A stretch of DNA of 64,000 nucleotides from Pseudomonas thivervalensis (GCF_001269655.1 NZ_LHVE01000001.1:600075-664074); one strand, 5' to 3'; counted from the stretch's first letter, positions 10,101 through 19,086 are shown. Translations and numbers: made by a program. Notes: generated from the sequence alone by a model not told the origin.

Positions 10101-10646
10101 AATGCCCAGACGTGCGTGATCGCCTCGTTGTACAACCCGACCACCCGGGTCGGGGCGGTCATTCATTTCGATCACAACATCCGCGTGCTGATCGAGCGCA
10201 GTGTCCGGGATGTGCTGGGACGCCTGGGGGGATCGGCCAAGGAGGTGCGTGCCACCCTGGTTGGCGGGGACTGGTTGACGGGGACCGACATCGGCGAGCC
10301 GGTCAGGCTGGTGATGAGGAAGCACGGGCTGCGACCGACCTGGGATCACTGGTCGTATTCTTCCTGCCTGGGCAATACCTATGGCGTGTCACTGGATCTG
10401 CGCACAGGCGTCACGTCGGTATTCAAGACGTCTGGCAGTCAGGTCGAACGCTTCTACATACCCGTGCTGGCGCGAGCGAAGAACAGTACCGATCCGGTGT
10501 CCATGCGGGCTCGCGGGTTCATGGCGCGCATGCGCAGCGACCTCCTGGTGGAAAATGCCAGTGGCGTTGTACTCACCCGACGGGGCAGGCCGGCGACTGC
10601 TTCGACGGTCGAATCGCACGCGTTTTCCACGGTCGTGCTGAAGTGA
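7131..10646 (+). CDS. Large dermonecrotic-toxin-like protein with C-terminal CheD/CNF-like deamidase domain
   Basis: The 1,171-codon frame resembles the large polymorphic toxins of fluorescent pseudomonads (DUF6543, dermonecrotic toxin N-terminal family). Residues 1-700 are helical and charged. A hydrophobic, probably membrane-inserting region spans about 738-812. A presentation module follows at about 840-960 (YYIASKGKYYQVKRDRYFD...). Residues about 985-1100 align by eye with CheD glutamine deamidases: Ser989, Cys995 and His1012 sit at the -6/0/+17 spacing of the CheD Thr-Cys-His triad, followed by VGG, an IGE block and a LDLRTG block. The nominal start is GTG 7131 without a ribosome site, and the frame is continuous with the upstream fragment across TAG 7125. 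The intact protein would be about 1,323 residues. Secretion route and immunity partner are not visible. Coding is certain; activity is inferred. Confidence 0.85.
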   Translation: MEVVRQKLDEHLVAVDELFQPDRLIGLDVDELRERIETLQDAWRGTSHLTALATTSERRELGATARLQLPYWLRALSGPDREWLRALEQQVALAQARVDERVDGLGSLRAFARQLTRDYVRHELDMVVEPDSIRVQLQWRTVVGQPVHSYSLSELVAAGPVRPDAVSVFLVENGGMLRNQPLSSVFIAQLLANVDAPAGYLSALAERYERADLQDAMLDWYWVRLQHSAFVARCAGQLSVTGHDHLSALWTSDGATSTVDGLRVAGLVLPNGLKCAELLVFYREDVGDGVSGLVLYAPGKPDGQEWIEMPSLRALNGEVGAWTQHEAGREYLLQQLSATERGQAREYFAHVLEKPASWDLEQDPRGAEAGLSDCLRNAVLTGLANNLTQVELDESPRWYSALPLESRRNISGLSQAFLVQQKVFDEQLVGYEAFMDFAKRTFAEVITPYMRRKGVLEPVDPATVLIDYSPGLAARKKTASLLDLAIFGYEHNADIDDPAKGVRSTVGQDLQQVRSADLASYIRVAYLGERYARHIRAGFLDATAPEYSERREACRYLLLARMDRDLRVAHGKSMLSTDEFQWLTRQVTLLSDGRPADRATYPGTAVAREGVIKLTVDGHVVLGVYVFAYFDPQAFYWLYTPDAPDGILFRRYLDVSGSVAAQLQDYLLERVSLTARDAVRRTLQALANGTRRVDTLREVNRLTDVRTEFDAGIERAVTDVEDITSSRAEMIRSQVFKGLIFAAVPVCMVYPPFALLLDVGLIAVSARQAIEAHVQGDTEGALGHWLVATWGTLFATLGAPSVAIALGHAARYVQLAVKPLPLSAQRLRRLSSVVAKESGPPIPAIRLKPRQAARRTPENLQRVTEEGIFFGTYRSLPSASQPRSTYYIASKGKYYQVKRDRYFDGLCLVDARRPGALFNVPIRRMANGKWTHNRVGLSGGNGEVRNLGRIGDLREAFPGHVFPDVTRGALQGEAVVARFSEAADNYLFSLNAQTCVIASLYNPTTRVGAVIHFDHNIRVLIERSVRDVLGRLGGSAKEVRATLVGGDWLTGTDIGEPVRLVMRKHGLRPTWDHWSYSSCLGNTYGVSLDLRTGVTSVFKTSGSQVERFYIPVLARAKNSTDPVSMRARGFMARMRSDLLVENASGVVLTRRGRPATASTVESHAFSTVVLK

Positions 10647-10675
10647 GCCGTTTCCGGCCTGCTTGAAGCGCGCAT

Positions 10676-10713
10676 AAAAAAAGACCCCGGCCAATGGACC
10701 GGGGTCTTTTCTA
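10676..10713. terminator. Bidirectional rho-independent terminator between the toxin gene and accC
   Basis: The palindrome AAGACCCCGG ... CCGGGGTCTT has A-rich sequence before it and TTTT after it, so it can end transcription from both sides. It sits in the 81 bp between the convergent toxin gene and accC. Confidence 0.9.
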
Positions 10714-10727
10714 CTCCACTTGAAACA

Positions 10728-12083
10728 TCAGTGCTGGTTGCCCAGCTTGTGTTCCAGGTAGTGGATGTTGACGCCACCTTTGCAGAAGCCTTCGTCACGT
10801 ACGAGGTCGCGGTGCAGCGGGATGTTGGTCTTGATCCCGTCGACCACGATCTCGTCCAGCGCATTGCGCATGCGCGCCATGGCTTCGTCACGGGTCGCCC
10901 CGTAGGTGATCAGCTTGCCGATCAGCGAATCGTAGTTCGGCGGAACGGCATAACCGCTGTACAGGTGCGAATCGACGCGAACGCCATTGCCACCCGGGGC
11001 ATGGAAATGCTTGACCGTGCCTGGGCTTGGCATGAAGGTTTTCGGGTCTTCGGCGTTGATCCGGCATTCCAGCGAATGGCCGCGGATGACCACGTCATCC
11101 TGGGTGAACGACAGCTTGTTGCCGGCGGCGATGCTGAGCATCTCCTTGACAATGTCGATGCCAGTGACCATTTCCGAAACCGGGTGCTCCACCTGAACAC
11201 GGGTGTTCATTTCGATGAAGTAGAAACGACCGTTCTCGTACAGGAACTCGAAGGTACCGGCGCCGCGATAGCCGATGTCGATACAGGCCTTGACGCAACG
11301 CGCCAGGACTTCCTCGCGAGCCTGCTCGTCGATGCCCGGTGCCGGCGCTTCTTCGAGGACCTTCTGGTGACGACGTTGCAGCGAGCAGTCGCGGTCGCCC
11401 AGATGGATCGCCTGGCCCTGGCCGTCGGACAGCACCTGGACTTCGACGTGGCGTGGATTGGTCAGGAACTTTTCCAGGTAGACCATCGGGTTGCCGAACG
11501 CCGCGCCTGCTTCGGAGCGGGTCAGTTTCGCCGAGGAAATCAGGTCTTCTTCCTTGTGTACCACGCGCATGCCGCGACCACCGCCGCCGCCAGCGGCCTT
11601 GATGATCACCGGATAACCGACTTCGCGACCGATGCGCAAAGCGGTTTCTTCGTCTTCAGGCAGCGGGCCGTCGGAACCCGGAACGGTCGGCACGCCGGCA
11701 GCGATCATGGCGTGCTTGGCCGAGACCTTGTCGCCCATCAGGCGGATGGTCTCGGCTTTCGGGCCAATGAAGGCAAAACCGGAGTTTTCCACCTGTTCGG
11801 CGAAGTCGGCGTTTTCCGCCAGGAAACCGTAGCCCGGGTGAATGGCGGTGGCGCCGGTCACTTCGGCAGCAGCGATGATCGCCGGGATGTGCAGGTAGGA
11901 GTGCGCAGCCGACGCTGGACCGATGCAGACGGATTCGTCCGCCAGGCCCAGGTGCATCAGTTCTTTGTCGGCCTTGGAGTAAACGGCGACGGTCTTGATG
12001 CCCATCTCTTTGCAGGCACGCAGAATCCGCAGGGCGATCTCACCGCGGTTAGCGATCAGGACTTTTTCCAACTTCGCAGTCAT
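10728..12083 (-). CDS. accC: Acetyl-CoA carboxylase, biotin carboxylase subunit
   Basis: Carboxylates the biotin on AccB using ATP and bicarbonate, the first half reaction of malonyl-CoA synthesis. It is 451 aa. The N-terminal segment [18 protein letters not shown], the glycine-rich ATP-grasp loop [14 protein letters not shown] and the active-site run [15 protein letters not shown] are all present. I start at ATG 12083 (MTAKLEKV), 17 bp after the accB stop. An in-frame extension seven codons upstream would overlap accB. It forms the accB-accC operon. The usual downstream neighbour prmA has been displaced by the toxin gene on the opposite strand. Confidence 0.98.
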   Translation of the reverse strand: MTAKLEKVLIANRGEIALRILRACKEMGIKTVAVYSKADKELMHLGLADESVCIGPASAAHSYLHIPAIIAAAEVTGATAIHPGYGFLAENADFAEQVENSGFAFIGPKAETIRLMGDKVSAKHAMIAAGVPTVPGSDGPLPEDEETALRIGREVGYPVIIKAAGGGGGRGMRVVHKEEDLISSAKLTRSEAGAAFGNPMVYLEKFLTNPRHVEVQVLSDGQGQAIHLGDRDCSLQRRHQKVLEEAPAPGIDEQAREEVLARCVKACIDIGYRGAGTFEFLYENGRFYFIEMNTRVQVEHPVSEMVTGIDIVKEMLSIAAGNKLSFTQDDVVIRGHSLECRINAEDPKTFMPSPGTVKHFHAPGGNGVRVDSHLYSGYAVPPNYDSLIGKLITYGATRDEAMARMRNALDEIVVDGIKTNIPLHRDLVRDEGFCKGGVNIHYLEHKLGNQH

Positions 12084-12100
12084 CAAAGGCTCCCCGCGGT

Positions 12101-12565
12101 TCAAACGATGGTGAACAGCGGTTGGTCGTACTCAACCGGCTGGCCGTCTTCGACGAGGATGGATTCGATCACACCGCTGGTTTCAGCTTCGATGTGGTTC
12201 ATCATCTTCATGGCTTCGACGATGCACAGGGTGTCGCCTTTCTTCACGGTCTGGCCGACTTCAACGAAGGACGGCGAGGATGGCGAAGACTTGCGATAGA
12301 ACGTGCCCACCATTGGCGAACGGGCAACGGTGCCGTTCAGCGTTGGCGCGGCCGGTGCGGCTGGGGCTGCGGCGGCAACCGGGGCTGCTGCTGGAGCAGG
12401 CGCGGCGGCCGGAGCCTGCATCGGGGCCGGTGCGTAGAACTGCTGGGCCGGGGTCTTGCTGTGGCGGCTGATGCGTACGGACTCTTCGCCTTCCTTGATC
12501 TCGAGCTCGTCGATGCCGGACTCTTCCAGCAATTCGATCAATTTCTTAACTTTACGGATATCCAT
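12101..12565 (-). CDS. accB: Acetyl-CoA carboxylase, biotin carboxyl carrier protein
   Basis: Carries the biotin that shuttles CO2 between AccC and the AccAD carboxyltransferase. The 154-aa protein starts with [20 protein letters not shown]. An Ala/Pro-rich flexible linker (about 45-75) follows, then the biotinyl domain with the invariant EAMKMM motif. The biotin-accepting lysine is residue 120, 34 residues from the C-terminus as is usual. It is the first gene of accBC, with aroQ just upstream on the same strand. Confidence 0.98.
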   Translation of the reverse strand: MDIRKVKKLIELLEESGIDELEIKEGEESVRISRHSKTPAQQFYAPAPMQAPAAAPAPAAAPVAAAAPAAPAAPTLNGTVARSPMVGTFYRKSSPSSPSFVEVGQTVKKGDTLCIVEAMKMMNHIEAETSGVIESILVEDGQPVEYDQPLFTIV

Positions 12566-12613
12566 GAATCATCAACTCCCAAGGGTCGGTCAGGGGCGTT
12601 TAACGCTTGTTGT

Positions 12614-13066
12614 TCAAGCCGTTGCCTGTTTCTCAAGCTGCTCTAGGGCGGCCTCCAGGGCCAGTCGGTAACCGCTGGCGCCAAGGCCGCAGATCACTCC
12701 CACTGCTACATCGGAGAAGTAGGAGTGATGGCGGAAAGGTTCGCGTTTGTGCACGTTGGACAAATGCACTTCGATGAATGGGATGCTCACCGCCAGCAGC
12801 GCGTCACGTAATGCGACACTTGTATGTGTAAAAGCTGCTGGATTGATCAAAATGAAATCCACGCCTTCGCCACGCGCGGCATGGATGCGGTCGATCAATT
12901 CATATTCGGCGTTGCTTTGCAGATAGAGCAAATGATGGCCGGCGTTGCGGGCCCGCTGCTCCAGGTCCTGGTTGATCTGGGCCAGTGTCACGGCGCCGTA
13001 GACGCCCGGTTCACGGGTGCCCAGCAGGTTCAGGTTGGGTCCGTGCAGGACCAATAGGGTCGCCAT
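12614..13066 (-). CDS. aroQ: Type II 3-dehydroquinate dehydratase
   Basis: Dehydrates 3-dehydroquinate to 3-dehydroshikimate in the shikimate pathway. The 150-aa protein has the family start [17 protein letters not shown] with the catalytic-loop arginine and tyrosine (REPGVYG). It also has the [16 protein letters not shown] and [18 protein letters not shown] segments. It lies 48 bp upstream of accB on the same strand, the conserved aroQ-accB-accC arrangement, and is probably co-transcribed with it. Confidence 0.97.
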   Translation of the reverse strand: MATLLVLHGPNLNLLGTREPGVYGAVTLAQINQDLEQRARNAGHHLLYLQSNAEYELIDRIHAARGEGVDFILINPAAFTHTSVALRDALLAVSIPFIEVHLSNVHKREPFRHHSYFSDVAVGVICGLGASGYRLALEAALEQLEKQATA

Positions 13067-13230
13067 CTGCTGTTCCTTGTTATCTGTGAGCAGGTATCAG
13101 AACCCGGCGACTATGCCGCAAAGCCTTAATGACTGTCCAGTTCTCGGCAATAGCCAGCACGATGACCGATGTTTACGCGAAATTTGTGACCCAGGTCCCT
13201 GATCCAGTCATACGGTTGGAAACCGAACCC

Positions 13231-13324
13231 CTGTGGAGCGAGCTTGCTCGCGATGACGGCAGCACATCCAGCATCGATGCCAGCAGACCCACCGCTATCG
13301 CGAGCAAGCTCGCTCCCACAGGGG
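13231..13324. repeat. REPIN, subtype A (GTGGGAGCGAGC type)
   Basis: Two inverted REP arms (left GAGCGAGCTTGCTCGCGATG, right ATCGCGAGCAAGCTCGCTCC) flank a spacer of about 45 nt. It lies in the aroQ-ctpL gap. The same pair recurs at 30774, 35686, 38656, 47844, 50501, 52111 and 59419. Confidence 0.9.
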
Positions 13325-13334
13325 ATCTGTGGCG

Positions 13335-15281
13335 CTAAACCCGAAACGCCTGCACTGCCGTGTGCAAGCGCCCGCCCAGCACCAGAAGATGGTCGCCCTG
13401 TTCCCGGCCCTGGCCGATGCGCAGCAGGTTGTCCCCGCCCAGTTGGTGAATCCGCTCGCTGTGATCGCGGATTTCGCTGACGGCGCCGCTTTGCTGGGCG
13501 GTGACGTCGGCGATGCGGACTGCCGTGTCGGCGATGGTCTGGATGGCACCGACGATCTCATCCAGCGCGCCGTCGGCCGCTTGCGCCTGGCTGGCAGTGG
13601 CTTCGGCGTGTTCGACCTGGGCGCGCATGCCGTCCACCGATTGGCGCGCGGCCAGTTGCAAGCGGGCGATCAGGGTCTGGATTTCGGCGGTGGCGCCGGC
13701 CGTGCGTTGGGCCAGGGAGCGGACTTCCTCGGCCACGACCGCAAAGCCCCGGCCCATTTCCCCTGCACGAGCCGCTTCGATGGCGGCGTTGAGGGCCAGC
13801 AGGTTGGTCTGGTCGGCAATTGAGCGAATCACCGTCAGCACGCCGCCAATGGTGGCCGATTCCTCGGCCAGTTGTTCGATCATCTGCGCATTGTCCTGCA
13901 CTTCCCCCACCAGCGCATGCAGGCCCGTGAGGCTCAGGCCGATGACTTTCTGCCCTTGCTCCACCGCTTGCCCGGCACTGCGGCTGGCGTCTGCGGCCTG
14001 GCTGGCATCGCCGGCGACTTGCTGGATCGTCGCCTCCAGCTCGCTGAGGGAGTCGCGGATCAGCGCCGTGTCGCCGGCCTGGTGCTCGGCCCCGCTGTGC
14101 AATTCGCCGCTCAGCTCGGCCAGAGCCCGGCTGCTGCCGGCGACCTGTTCGGCGTTCACTCGAATGGTGCCCACCAGGTCCACCAGGTAAGCGCGCAGGC
14201 GATTGAGCGAAGCCTCGATGTCTTGCATCTCGCGATTGCTGGCGCCCACCTGGATGTCCCGGCTGAAATCCCCCTCGGCCCAGGTCGACAGGGCCGGCGC
14301 CAGGTGCGTCAAGGTGCGGGCCAGGCGCCGTTGCAAGGTGTCGATGAGCAGCGCGATCAGCAGGATCAGGCCGATCATCACGCCCTGGATCAAGCGAACC
14401 TCCCCCTGGATCTGCCCATGCTGGGCCCGTACCACCGGCTCCAAGGTGTCGATCGCCGTTTGCACATCGGCGATTTTCAGATGCGTGGCGCTGCTTAGCT
14501 CAGTGCGTTTCTGAATCAGCTCGCGGGTGCGGGTCAATTCCGCCGGGTAGCGGCCGAGCAGGCTGTTGAGTTCGCGCTTGAGGGCGATGCCAGCATCTTC
14601 GGCGGCGGCTTTTTCCTGGGTTTCCAGGCCCATCAGCGCGGCGAAATCATCGCTGCCCGATTCGCTGCTGGCGGTGACACCCAGCAGCGGCAGGCTGTCG
14701 AGGCGTTCAGCTTCCAGGCGGATGCTCGCCAATTCCCGTTCGACGTCGGCGGCCAATTCGCTTCGGCCGCTGCTGACCAGTTTGTCCCGGGTGAGGGACA
14801 ACCGCCCCAGGTGCTGCGAAGCGGCAAACAACGGGGGCAAGTAGGCCGGTGTGCCATGGGCGTATTGGGCCAGTTGATCGAGACTGGCGCTCAGTTCACG
14901 CTCAGCCTGCAACAGCAAGGCCTGGGGGTCGCCGGCCAGTTTGCCGGCGGCCAGCAGATCGGTCTTGCTGAAGCCGTCGAGGTTCGACAGGCTCGGCCGC
15001 AGGGTCTTGGCCAGTTCCGGCGGAAACTGATCGAGGTCTTTTTGCAGGGTATCCAAGGCCTGGGTGGCCGCGCTCAGGCGCAAGGCGTCGCCGCTGGCCA
15101 GGTAGTCCTCGATGTTGCGCGCCACGTCGCCCTGAAACTGCCGCGACAGGCCCAGGTAGCGCTCCATCAGCAAGTAGGGCCGTTCCAGGGCGATCTGTGA
15201 CCACCATAAGGTGGCCCCGAGGCCCACGCACACGGCAACTAAGAGAAGGGTGTTGAGATTGGTCAGCAGCTTCAGGCGCAT
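13335..15281 (-). CDS. ctpL: Methyl-accepting chemotaxis protein, CtpL-like
   Basis: Inner-membrane chemoreceptor of 648 aa. TM1 is at about 7-27, a helical periplasmic ligand domain spans about 28-295, TM2 about 296-318, then a HAMP segment. The cytoplasmic signalling hairpin contains the highly conserved [20 protein letters not shown] tip (about 500-520). There is no C-terminal NWxxF tether for CheR. It is next to gcbA, as PA4844 (CtpL, phosphate and chlorocatechol taxis) is next to PA4843. The symbol rests on that synteny and N-terminal similarity; the ligand is not proven. Start is ATG 15281; a TTG one codon upstream is less likely. Confidence 0.92.
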   Translation of the reverse strand: MRLKLLTNLNTLLLVAVCVGLGATLWWSQIALERPYLLMERYLGLSRQFQGDVARNIEDYLASGDALRLSAATQALDTLQKDLDQFPPELAKTLRPSLSNLDGFSKTDLLAAGKLAGDPQALLLQAERELSASLDQLAQYAHGTPAYLPPLFAASQHLGRLSLTRDKLVSSGRSELAADVERELASIRLEAERLDSLPLLGVTASSESGSDDFAALMGLETQEKAAAEDAGIALKRELNSLLGRYPAELTRTRELIQKRTELSSATHLKIADVQTAIDTLEPVVRAQHGQIQGEVRLIQGVMIGLILLIALLIDTLQRRLARTLTHLAPALSTWAEGDFSRDIQVGASNREMQDIEASLNRLRAYLVDLVGTIRVNAEQVAGSSRALAELSGELHSGAEHQAGDTALIRDSLSELEATIQQVAGDASQAADASRSAGQAVEQGQKVIGLSLTGLHALVGEVQDNAQMIEQLAEESATIGGVLTVIRSIADQTNLLALNAAIEAARAGEMGRGFAVVAEEVRSLAQRTAGATAEIQTLIARLQLAARQSVDGMRAQVEHAEATASQAQAADGALDEIVGAIQTIADTAVRIADVTAQQSGAVSEIRDHSERIHQLGGDNLLRIGQGREQGDHLLVLGGRLHTAVQAFRV

Positions 15282-15333
15282 CAAGGGTCTACCGGGGGCA
15301 GAATCGTAAGTGCCTGAATTTATTGCGCTTGAG

Positions 15334-17004
15334 TTACAGGTTTATGACCGAGTCAGTGGATTCCGATGAAAAAGTGGCACTTTGCTTTGATTGTCGGGCG
15401 CTCTGTACCCGGTTGCGTCCGGCGTGCTTGGCGCGGTACAGCGCTTCGTCCGCCTGGCTGGCCATCATCAGGCTGTCGGAGTCATCGCTCATCTCCACCA
15501 CGCCAGCGCTGAAGGTGCACCACAAATCATGGGGCTGGGCCGGGTAGTGGATTTCGGCAAAGCGCTGGCGAATTTCATCCAGCACCTTGCAGGCGGCGTC
15601 GATGTCGGTGTCGGGCATGACGATGGCGAACTCTTCGCCGCCGTAACGGCCGATGAAGTCGGTCTTGCGCAGGCGCTGCTTGAGAAACAGCGCCAGGCTC
15701 TTGATCACCCGGTCGCCCATGGGGTGGCCGTGGCTGTCATTGACCCGTTTGAAGTGGTCGATGTCGAGCATGGCGAAGCTCAGGGGCTTGCCTTCGCGAC
15801 GGGCGCGAAAGCTGCAATCCTCGAGCAGTTGCAGGATGTGGGTGTGGTTGTACAGGCCGGTGAGGCTGTCGCGCACCATCCGCGCCTTGAGGTTGCGCGC
15901 CCGCGCGGCACGGTTGCGCACGGTGGTGATCAGGTGCCGGGGCTTGATCGGTTTGGTCAGGAAGTCGTCGCCACCTTCGCTCATGGCGTCGAGCTGCTTG
16001 TCCAGGTCGTCTTCGGCGGACAGGTAGATGATCGGCACGCTGACGTAGCGGTCATTGTGGCGGATCACCTTGGCCAGTTCCGTGCCGGTGCAGGCTGGCA
16101 TGTACATGTCGAGGATGATCAGGTCGGGCTGGAAGTCCGCCAGCTCGGCCATGGCCTGGATCGGCTCGATCAGCGTGCGGGTGATGATGCCGGCGCTGTT
16201 GAGCAGGCGCTCGGTGTGCAAGGCCTGGGCGCGGGAGTCATCGATGATCAGCACTTTGTAGGGGTCGTACTGGGCGACGCAGGTCAGCACCTCGATCTTT
16301 TCCAGCAGGCTCGACGCTTCGAGGGTGCCGGTGAGAAATTCCTGTCCACCGGCGCGCACTGCGGCCAGGCGTGTCGGCGTGTCGGTTTCCAGCAAGCTGA
16401 AAAACAGCAGTGGCAACGGTTGTTCCAGGCCTTCCTGGGCTTCGGCAGCCAGTTTCAGCCCCGTGCCAGGCCCGCTGAAGTCCACATCCATGACAATCGC
16501 CGCCGGCAGGCGCTCGACCATCGAGGCCCGGAATGCCGCGACATTGTCCAGCGCCTGGGCGCTGAGGCCGAAGAACTCCAGTTGCTTGGCCAGGCGTTCG
16601 GCGCGGTCATGGTCCTGCAGCATCACGTAGATGGGTTTGCGCAGCGGTGGCAGGAAGGTTTGTTCGAGCTGGTCGCCGTGGCGCAGGCCGGTACGAGACA
16701 GGCGCTGCATCAGGCGGTTGATTTCGGTGATCAGGTGGCTGCTCAAGCGTCCGCGATTGGCGTCCACCGCTTGCAGCGACTGGCTGATGCCGTGGGCCAG
16801 TTGGGAATGCTCGGGCTGTTCGAAGCGCTCGGCAAAGCGCAGCAGGCGCAGATTGGCTTCGCTGAGCTCCGACAGGTCGGTGCTTGACCACTCGCTGCGT
16901 TGCAGGCGCTGCCAAATCTCCAGGATCTGGCGAGCCTGATGAATTACCCGCTGGGCAAAGTGGTGCTTGAGGCGCTCACGGCTGGGGTCTTCTGGCTCGG
17001 TCAT
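15334..17004 (-). CDS. gcbA: Response-regulator diguanylate cyclase GcbA
   Basis: Makes cyclic di-GMP from two GTP; GcbA promotes early surface attachment in P. fluorescens. The 556-aa protein has an N-terminal helical Hpt-like region (about 1-110) and a degenerate receiver (about 120-235). An intact receiver follows (about 245-370), with VLIIDDS and phospho-acceptor LDMYMP. The C-terminal GGDEF domain has [10 protein letters not shown] at about 453-457. The inhibitory RxxD site is present five residues before GGEEF (RKTD), so product feedback is expected. The gene lies 52 bp upstream of the ctpL-like receptor on the same strand. Confidence 0.93.
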   Translation of the reverse strand: MTEPEDPSRERLKHHFAQRVIHQARQILEIWQRLQRSEWSSTDLSELSEANLRLLRFAERFEQPEHSQLAHGISQSLQAVDANRGRLSSHLITEINRLMQRLSRTGLRHGDQLEQTFLPPLRKPIYVMLQDHDRAERLAKQLEFFGLSAQALDNVAAFRASMVERLPAAIVMDVDFSGPGTGLKLAAEAQEGLEQPLPLLFFSLLETDTPTRLAAVRAGGQEFLTGTLEASSLLEKIEVLTCVAQYDPYKVLIIDDSRAQALHTERLLNSAGIITRTLIEPIQAMAELADFQPDLIILDMYMPACTGTELAKVIRHNDRYVSVPIIYLSAEDDLDKQLDAMSEGGDDFLTKPIKPRHLITTVRNRAARARNLKARMVRDSLTGLYNHTHILQLLEDCSFRARREGKPLSFAMLDIDHFKRVNDSHGHPMGDRVIKSLALFLKQRLRKTDFIGRYGGEEFAIVMPDTDIDAACKVLDEIRQRFAEIHYPAQPHDLWCTFSAGVVEMSDDSDSLMMASQADEALYRAKHAGRNRVQSARQSKQSATFSSESTDSVINL

Positions 17005-17097
17005 ATCCTGACTACTAGTTAGGGTGCATGCTGAGATCGACTGGTGGCTCTATGCTAGCACCTCTTTTCCTTCGCATGAGTGTCATACGTCAATATT

Positions 17098-17133
17098 CTG
17101 TCCAGTCGCTCAATTCAGTTTGTGACTGGACAG
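17098..17133. promoter_or_regulatory. Perfect 10-bp dyad upstream of gcbA and the DUF2333 gene
   Basis: CTGTCCAGTC (17098-17107) and GACTGGACAG (17124-17133) form a perfect inverted repeat with a 16-nt spacer. It lies in the divergent intergenic region. No T-run follows. It may be an operator or an mRNA hairpin; which gene it serves is unknown. Confidence 0.5.
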
Positions 17134-17288
17134 TCTCGTAGGCCGATGGCAACGCTTCCTTTATAGTGCTGTTCGATTGCCCTGTCGCGCCCGGCATGAT
17201 TGGCGCCGCATTATCGCGTTTCAAATCAGGCACGATGGCGTAGGGTTGTGGTCGAACCGAGAACTCAAGTGATTGAAGGAACATCGCC

Positions 17289-18356
17289 ATGCTGGACTGG
17301 AAAAACCGCGCGGGCAGCGCGCCTGAACGCGCCGCCGAGCCGAAATCGGCCACCCGCAGCTACCTGGGTGGGCTTTTTTTCAGCCGCGCACTGGCCACGC
17401 TGATCGGCCTTTACCTGCTAGTGACCATTGCCCTCGGCTGGTACTGGAGCCAGGAGCCCGCGTTGTTCCCCGTGCAGCAGAATGCCCAGGCCGCGGCTGA
17501 GAAGGATGGCCGGCAAATGGTGGTGGGCTACACCACGGTCGAGACGCTCAAGACCGTGGCCGGGACCCTGCTGACCAAGCAGGGCGGCTACATTTCCAAC
17601 GACCGCTTCCCGCCAGGCCTGTGGATGGACAACATGCCGAGTTGGGAATACGGCGTGCTGGTGCAGGTCCGTGACCTGAGCCGCGCCCTGCGCAAGGACT
17701 TCGCCCGTTCCCAGTCCCAGTCCGCCGAAGACGCCGACCTGGCCAAGGCCGAGCCGCGCTTCAACTTCGACAACCGCAGTTGGGTGCTGCCCTCCAGCGA
17801 ATCCGAATACCAGGAAGGCATCAACTCCCTGAGCCGCTATCAGGCGCGCCTGTCCGACCCGAACCAGAAAAGCGCGCTGTTCTATGCCCGCGCCGACAAC
17901 CTGAACAACTGGCTGGGGGATGTCGGCACGCGCCTGGGTTCGTTGTCCCAGCGCCTGTCGGCCAGCGTTGGCCGGGTCAAGCTCAACACCTCGCTGAAAA
18001 CCGAAGTCCCGGCCCCGGGCCAGGTGCCGCAGGTGGACGAAGAGGTGGTCGAGACCCCGTGGCTGCAGATCGACAACGTGTTCTATGAAGCCCGCGGCCA
18101 GGCCTGGGCGCTGTCGCACCTGCTGCGTGCCATCGAAGTGGATTTCGCCGATGTGCTGGCGAAAAAGAACGCCACGGTCAGCGTGCGGCAGATCATTCGT
18201 GAACTGGAAGCCTCCCAGGAGCCGGTCTGGAGCCCGATGATCCTCAACGGCAGCGGCTTCGGTGTGTTGGCGAACCACTCGCTGGTCATGGCCAACTACA
18301 TTTCCCGGGCCAACGCAGCGGTCATCGACTTGCGGCAGTTGCTGAACCAGGGCTGA
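17289..18356 (+). CDS. DUF2333 family inner-membrane protein
   Basis: Function unknown. The 355-aa protein has a charged N-terminus, one transmembrane helix (LATLIGLYLLVTIALGWYW, about 36-54) and a large soluble, probably periplasmic domain typical of DUF2333. That domain includes the FPPGLWMDNMPSWEYGVLVQ segment. It is 3 bp upstream of the Nudix gene, suggesting an operon. This is the PA4842-PA4841 arrangement of P. aeruginosa. Confidence 0.9.
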   Translation: MLDWKNRAGSAPERAAEPKSATRSYLGGLFFSRALATLIGLYLLVTIALGWYWSQEPALFPVQQNAQAAAEKDGRQMVVGYTTVETLKTVAGTLLTKQGGYISNDRFPPGLWMDNMPSWEYGVLVQVRDLSRALRKDFARSQSQSAEDADLAKAEPRFNFDNRSWVLPSSESEYQEGINSLSRYQARLSDPNQKSALFYARADNLNNWLGDVGTRLGSLSQRLSASVGRVKLNTSLKTEVPAPGQVPQVDEEVVETPWLQIDNVFYEARGQAWALSHLLRAIEVDFADVLAKKNATVSVRQIIRELEASQEPVWSPMILNGSGFGVLANHSLVMANYISRANAAVIDLRQLLNQG

Positions 18357-18359
18357 TCC

Positions 18360-18917
18360 ATGAGCGAAAGCCCCCGGGAGGTCGCTCACCGAGTGGCCTC
18401 GGATGCCGAGCTGATCGCATGGGTCGACGAGCACGACAATCTGCTCGGCAGCCTGGTGCGTTCGGAGTTGCGCGAGCGCGGCCTGATCGGGCGCGGCACC
18501 TACATCATGCTGTTCAACTCGGCCGGTGAACTGTGCGTTCACCGGCGCACCCTGAGCAAGGCCATCTACCCGGGTTTCTGGGATGTGGCGGCGGGCGGCA
18601 TGGTCCAGGCCGACGAGACCTACGCCGAGTCGGCCGCCCGTGAGCTGGCGGAAGAACTGGGCGTGAGCGGCGTGGAGCTGACCGCCCACGACCATTTTTA
18701 TTTCGAAGACCCGGGCAGTCGCCTGTGGTGTTCGGCGTTCTCGGCGGTGTGGGACGGCCCGTTGGTCCTGCAACCCGAAGAAGTCCTCGAAGCGCGCTTC
18801 CTGCCCCTCGAACAGGTGCTCGATGAAATCCAGCGCATGCCTTACTGCCCGGACTCCCTGGCGGCGCTCGAACGCTATTTGCGCGTTCATGGCGGCGGCG
18901 TCGCAAAGAAGCTATAA
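18360..18917 (+). CDS. Nudix hydrolase (YfcD-like)
   Basis: Predicted Mg2+-dependent hydrolase of a nucleoside-diphosphate-linked substrate; the substrate is unknown. The 185-aa protein contains a full Nudix box, GGMVQADETYAESAARELAE continuing into ELGV, with the REL-x-EE-x-G core. A family-typical LVHRRTL-like segment (LCVHRRTLSKAIYPGFWDV) precedes it. It starts 3 bp after the DUF2333 stop and is probably translationally coupled. Similar isopentenyl-isomerase-like Nudix proteins exist, but the length and N-terminus fit the YfcD group. Confidence 0.92.
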   Translation: MSESPREVAHRVASDAELIAWVDEHDNLLGSLVRSELRERGLIGRGTYIMLFNSAGELCVHRRTLSKAIYPGFWDVAAGGMVQADETYAESAARELAEELGVSGVELTAHDHFYFEDPGSRLWCSAFSAVWDGPLVLQPEEVLEARFLPLEQVLDEIQRMPYCPDSLAALERYLRVHGGGVAKKL

Positions 18918-19086
18918 ATTGGCGCTGATTGGCCCTTAGCAAGTCGGCTTTTTGCCGTTACACTGCGCGACTTTTCAAGCTGAGCCGTCTCTGCGGTCCA
19001 GTAGCGCTGCCCCTGCCTGAGTGGGGTTTCGCGGTCGAGGCACGTTCACCCCTCGACCAGTCTTTGTCCTCCCAAGAGGATTGCCG

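Noticed and set aside
17418..18890. A 490-codon minus-strand open frame opposite the DUF2333 and Nudix genes
   Set aside because: The plus-strand genes have clear domains (Nudix box, DUF2333), and this frame crosses their boundary.
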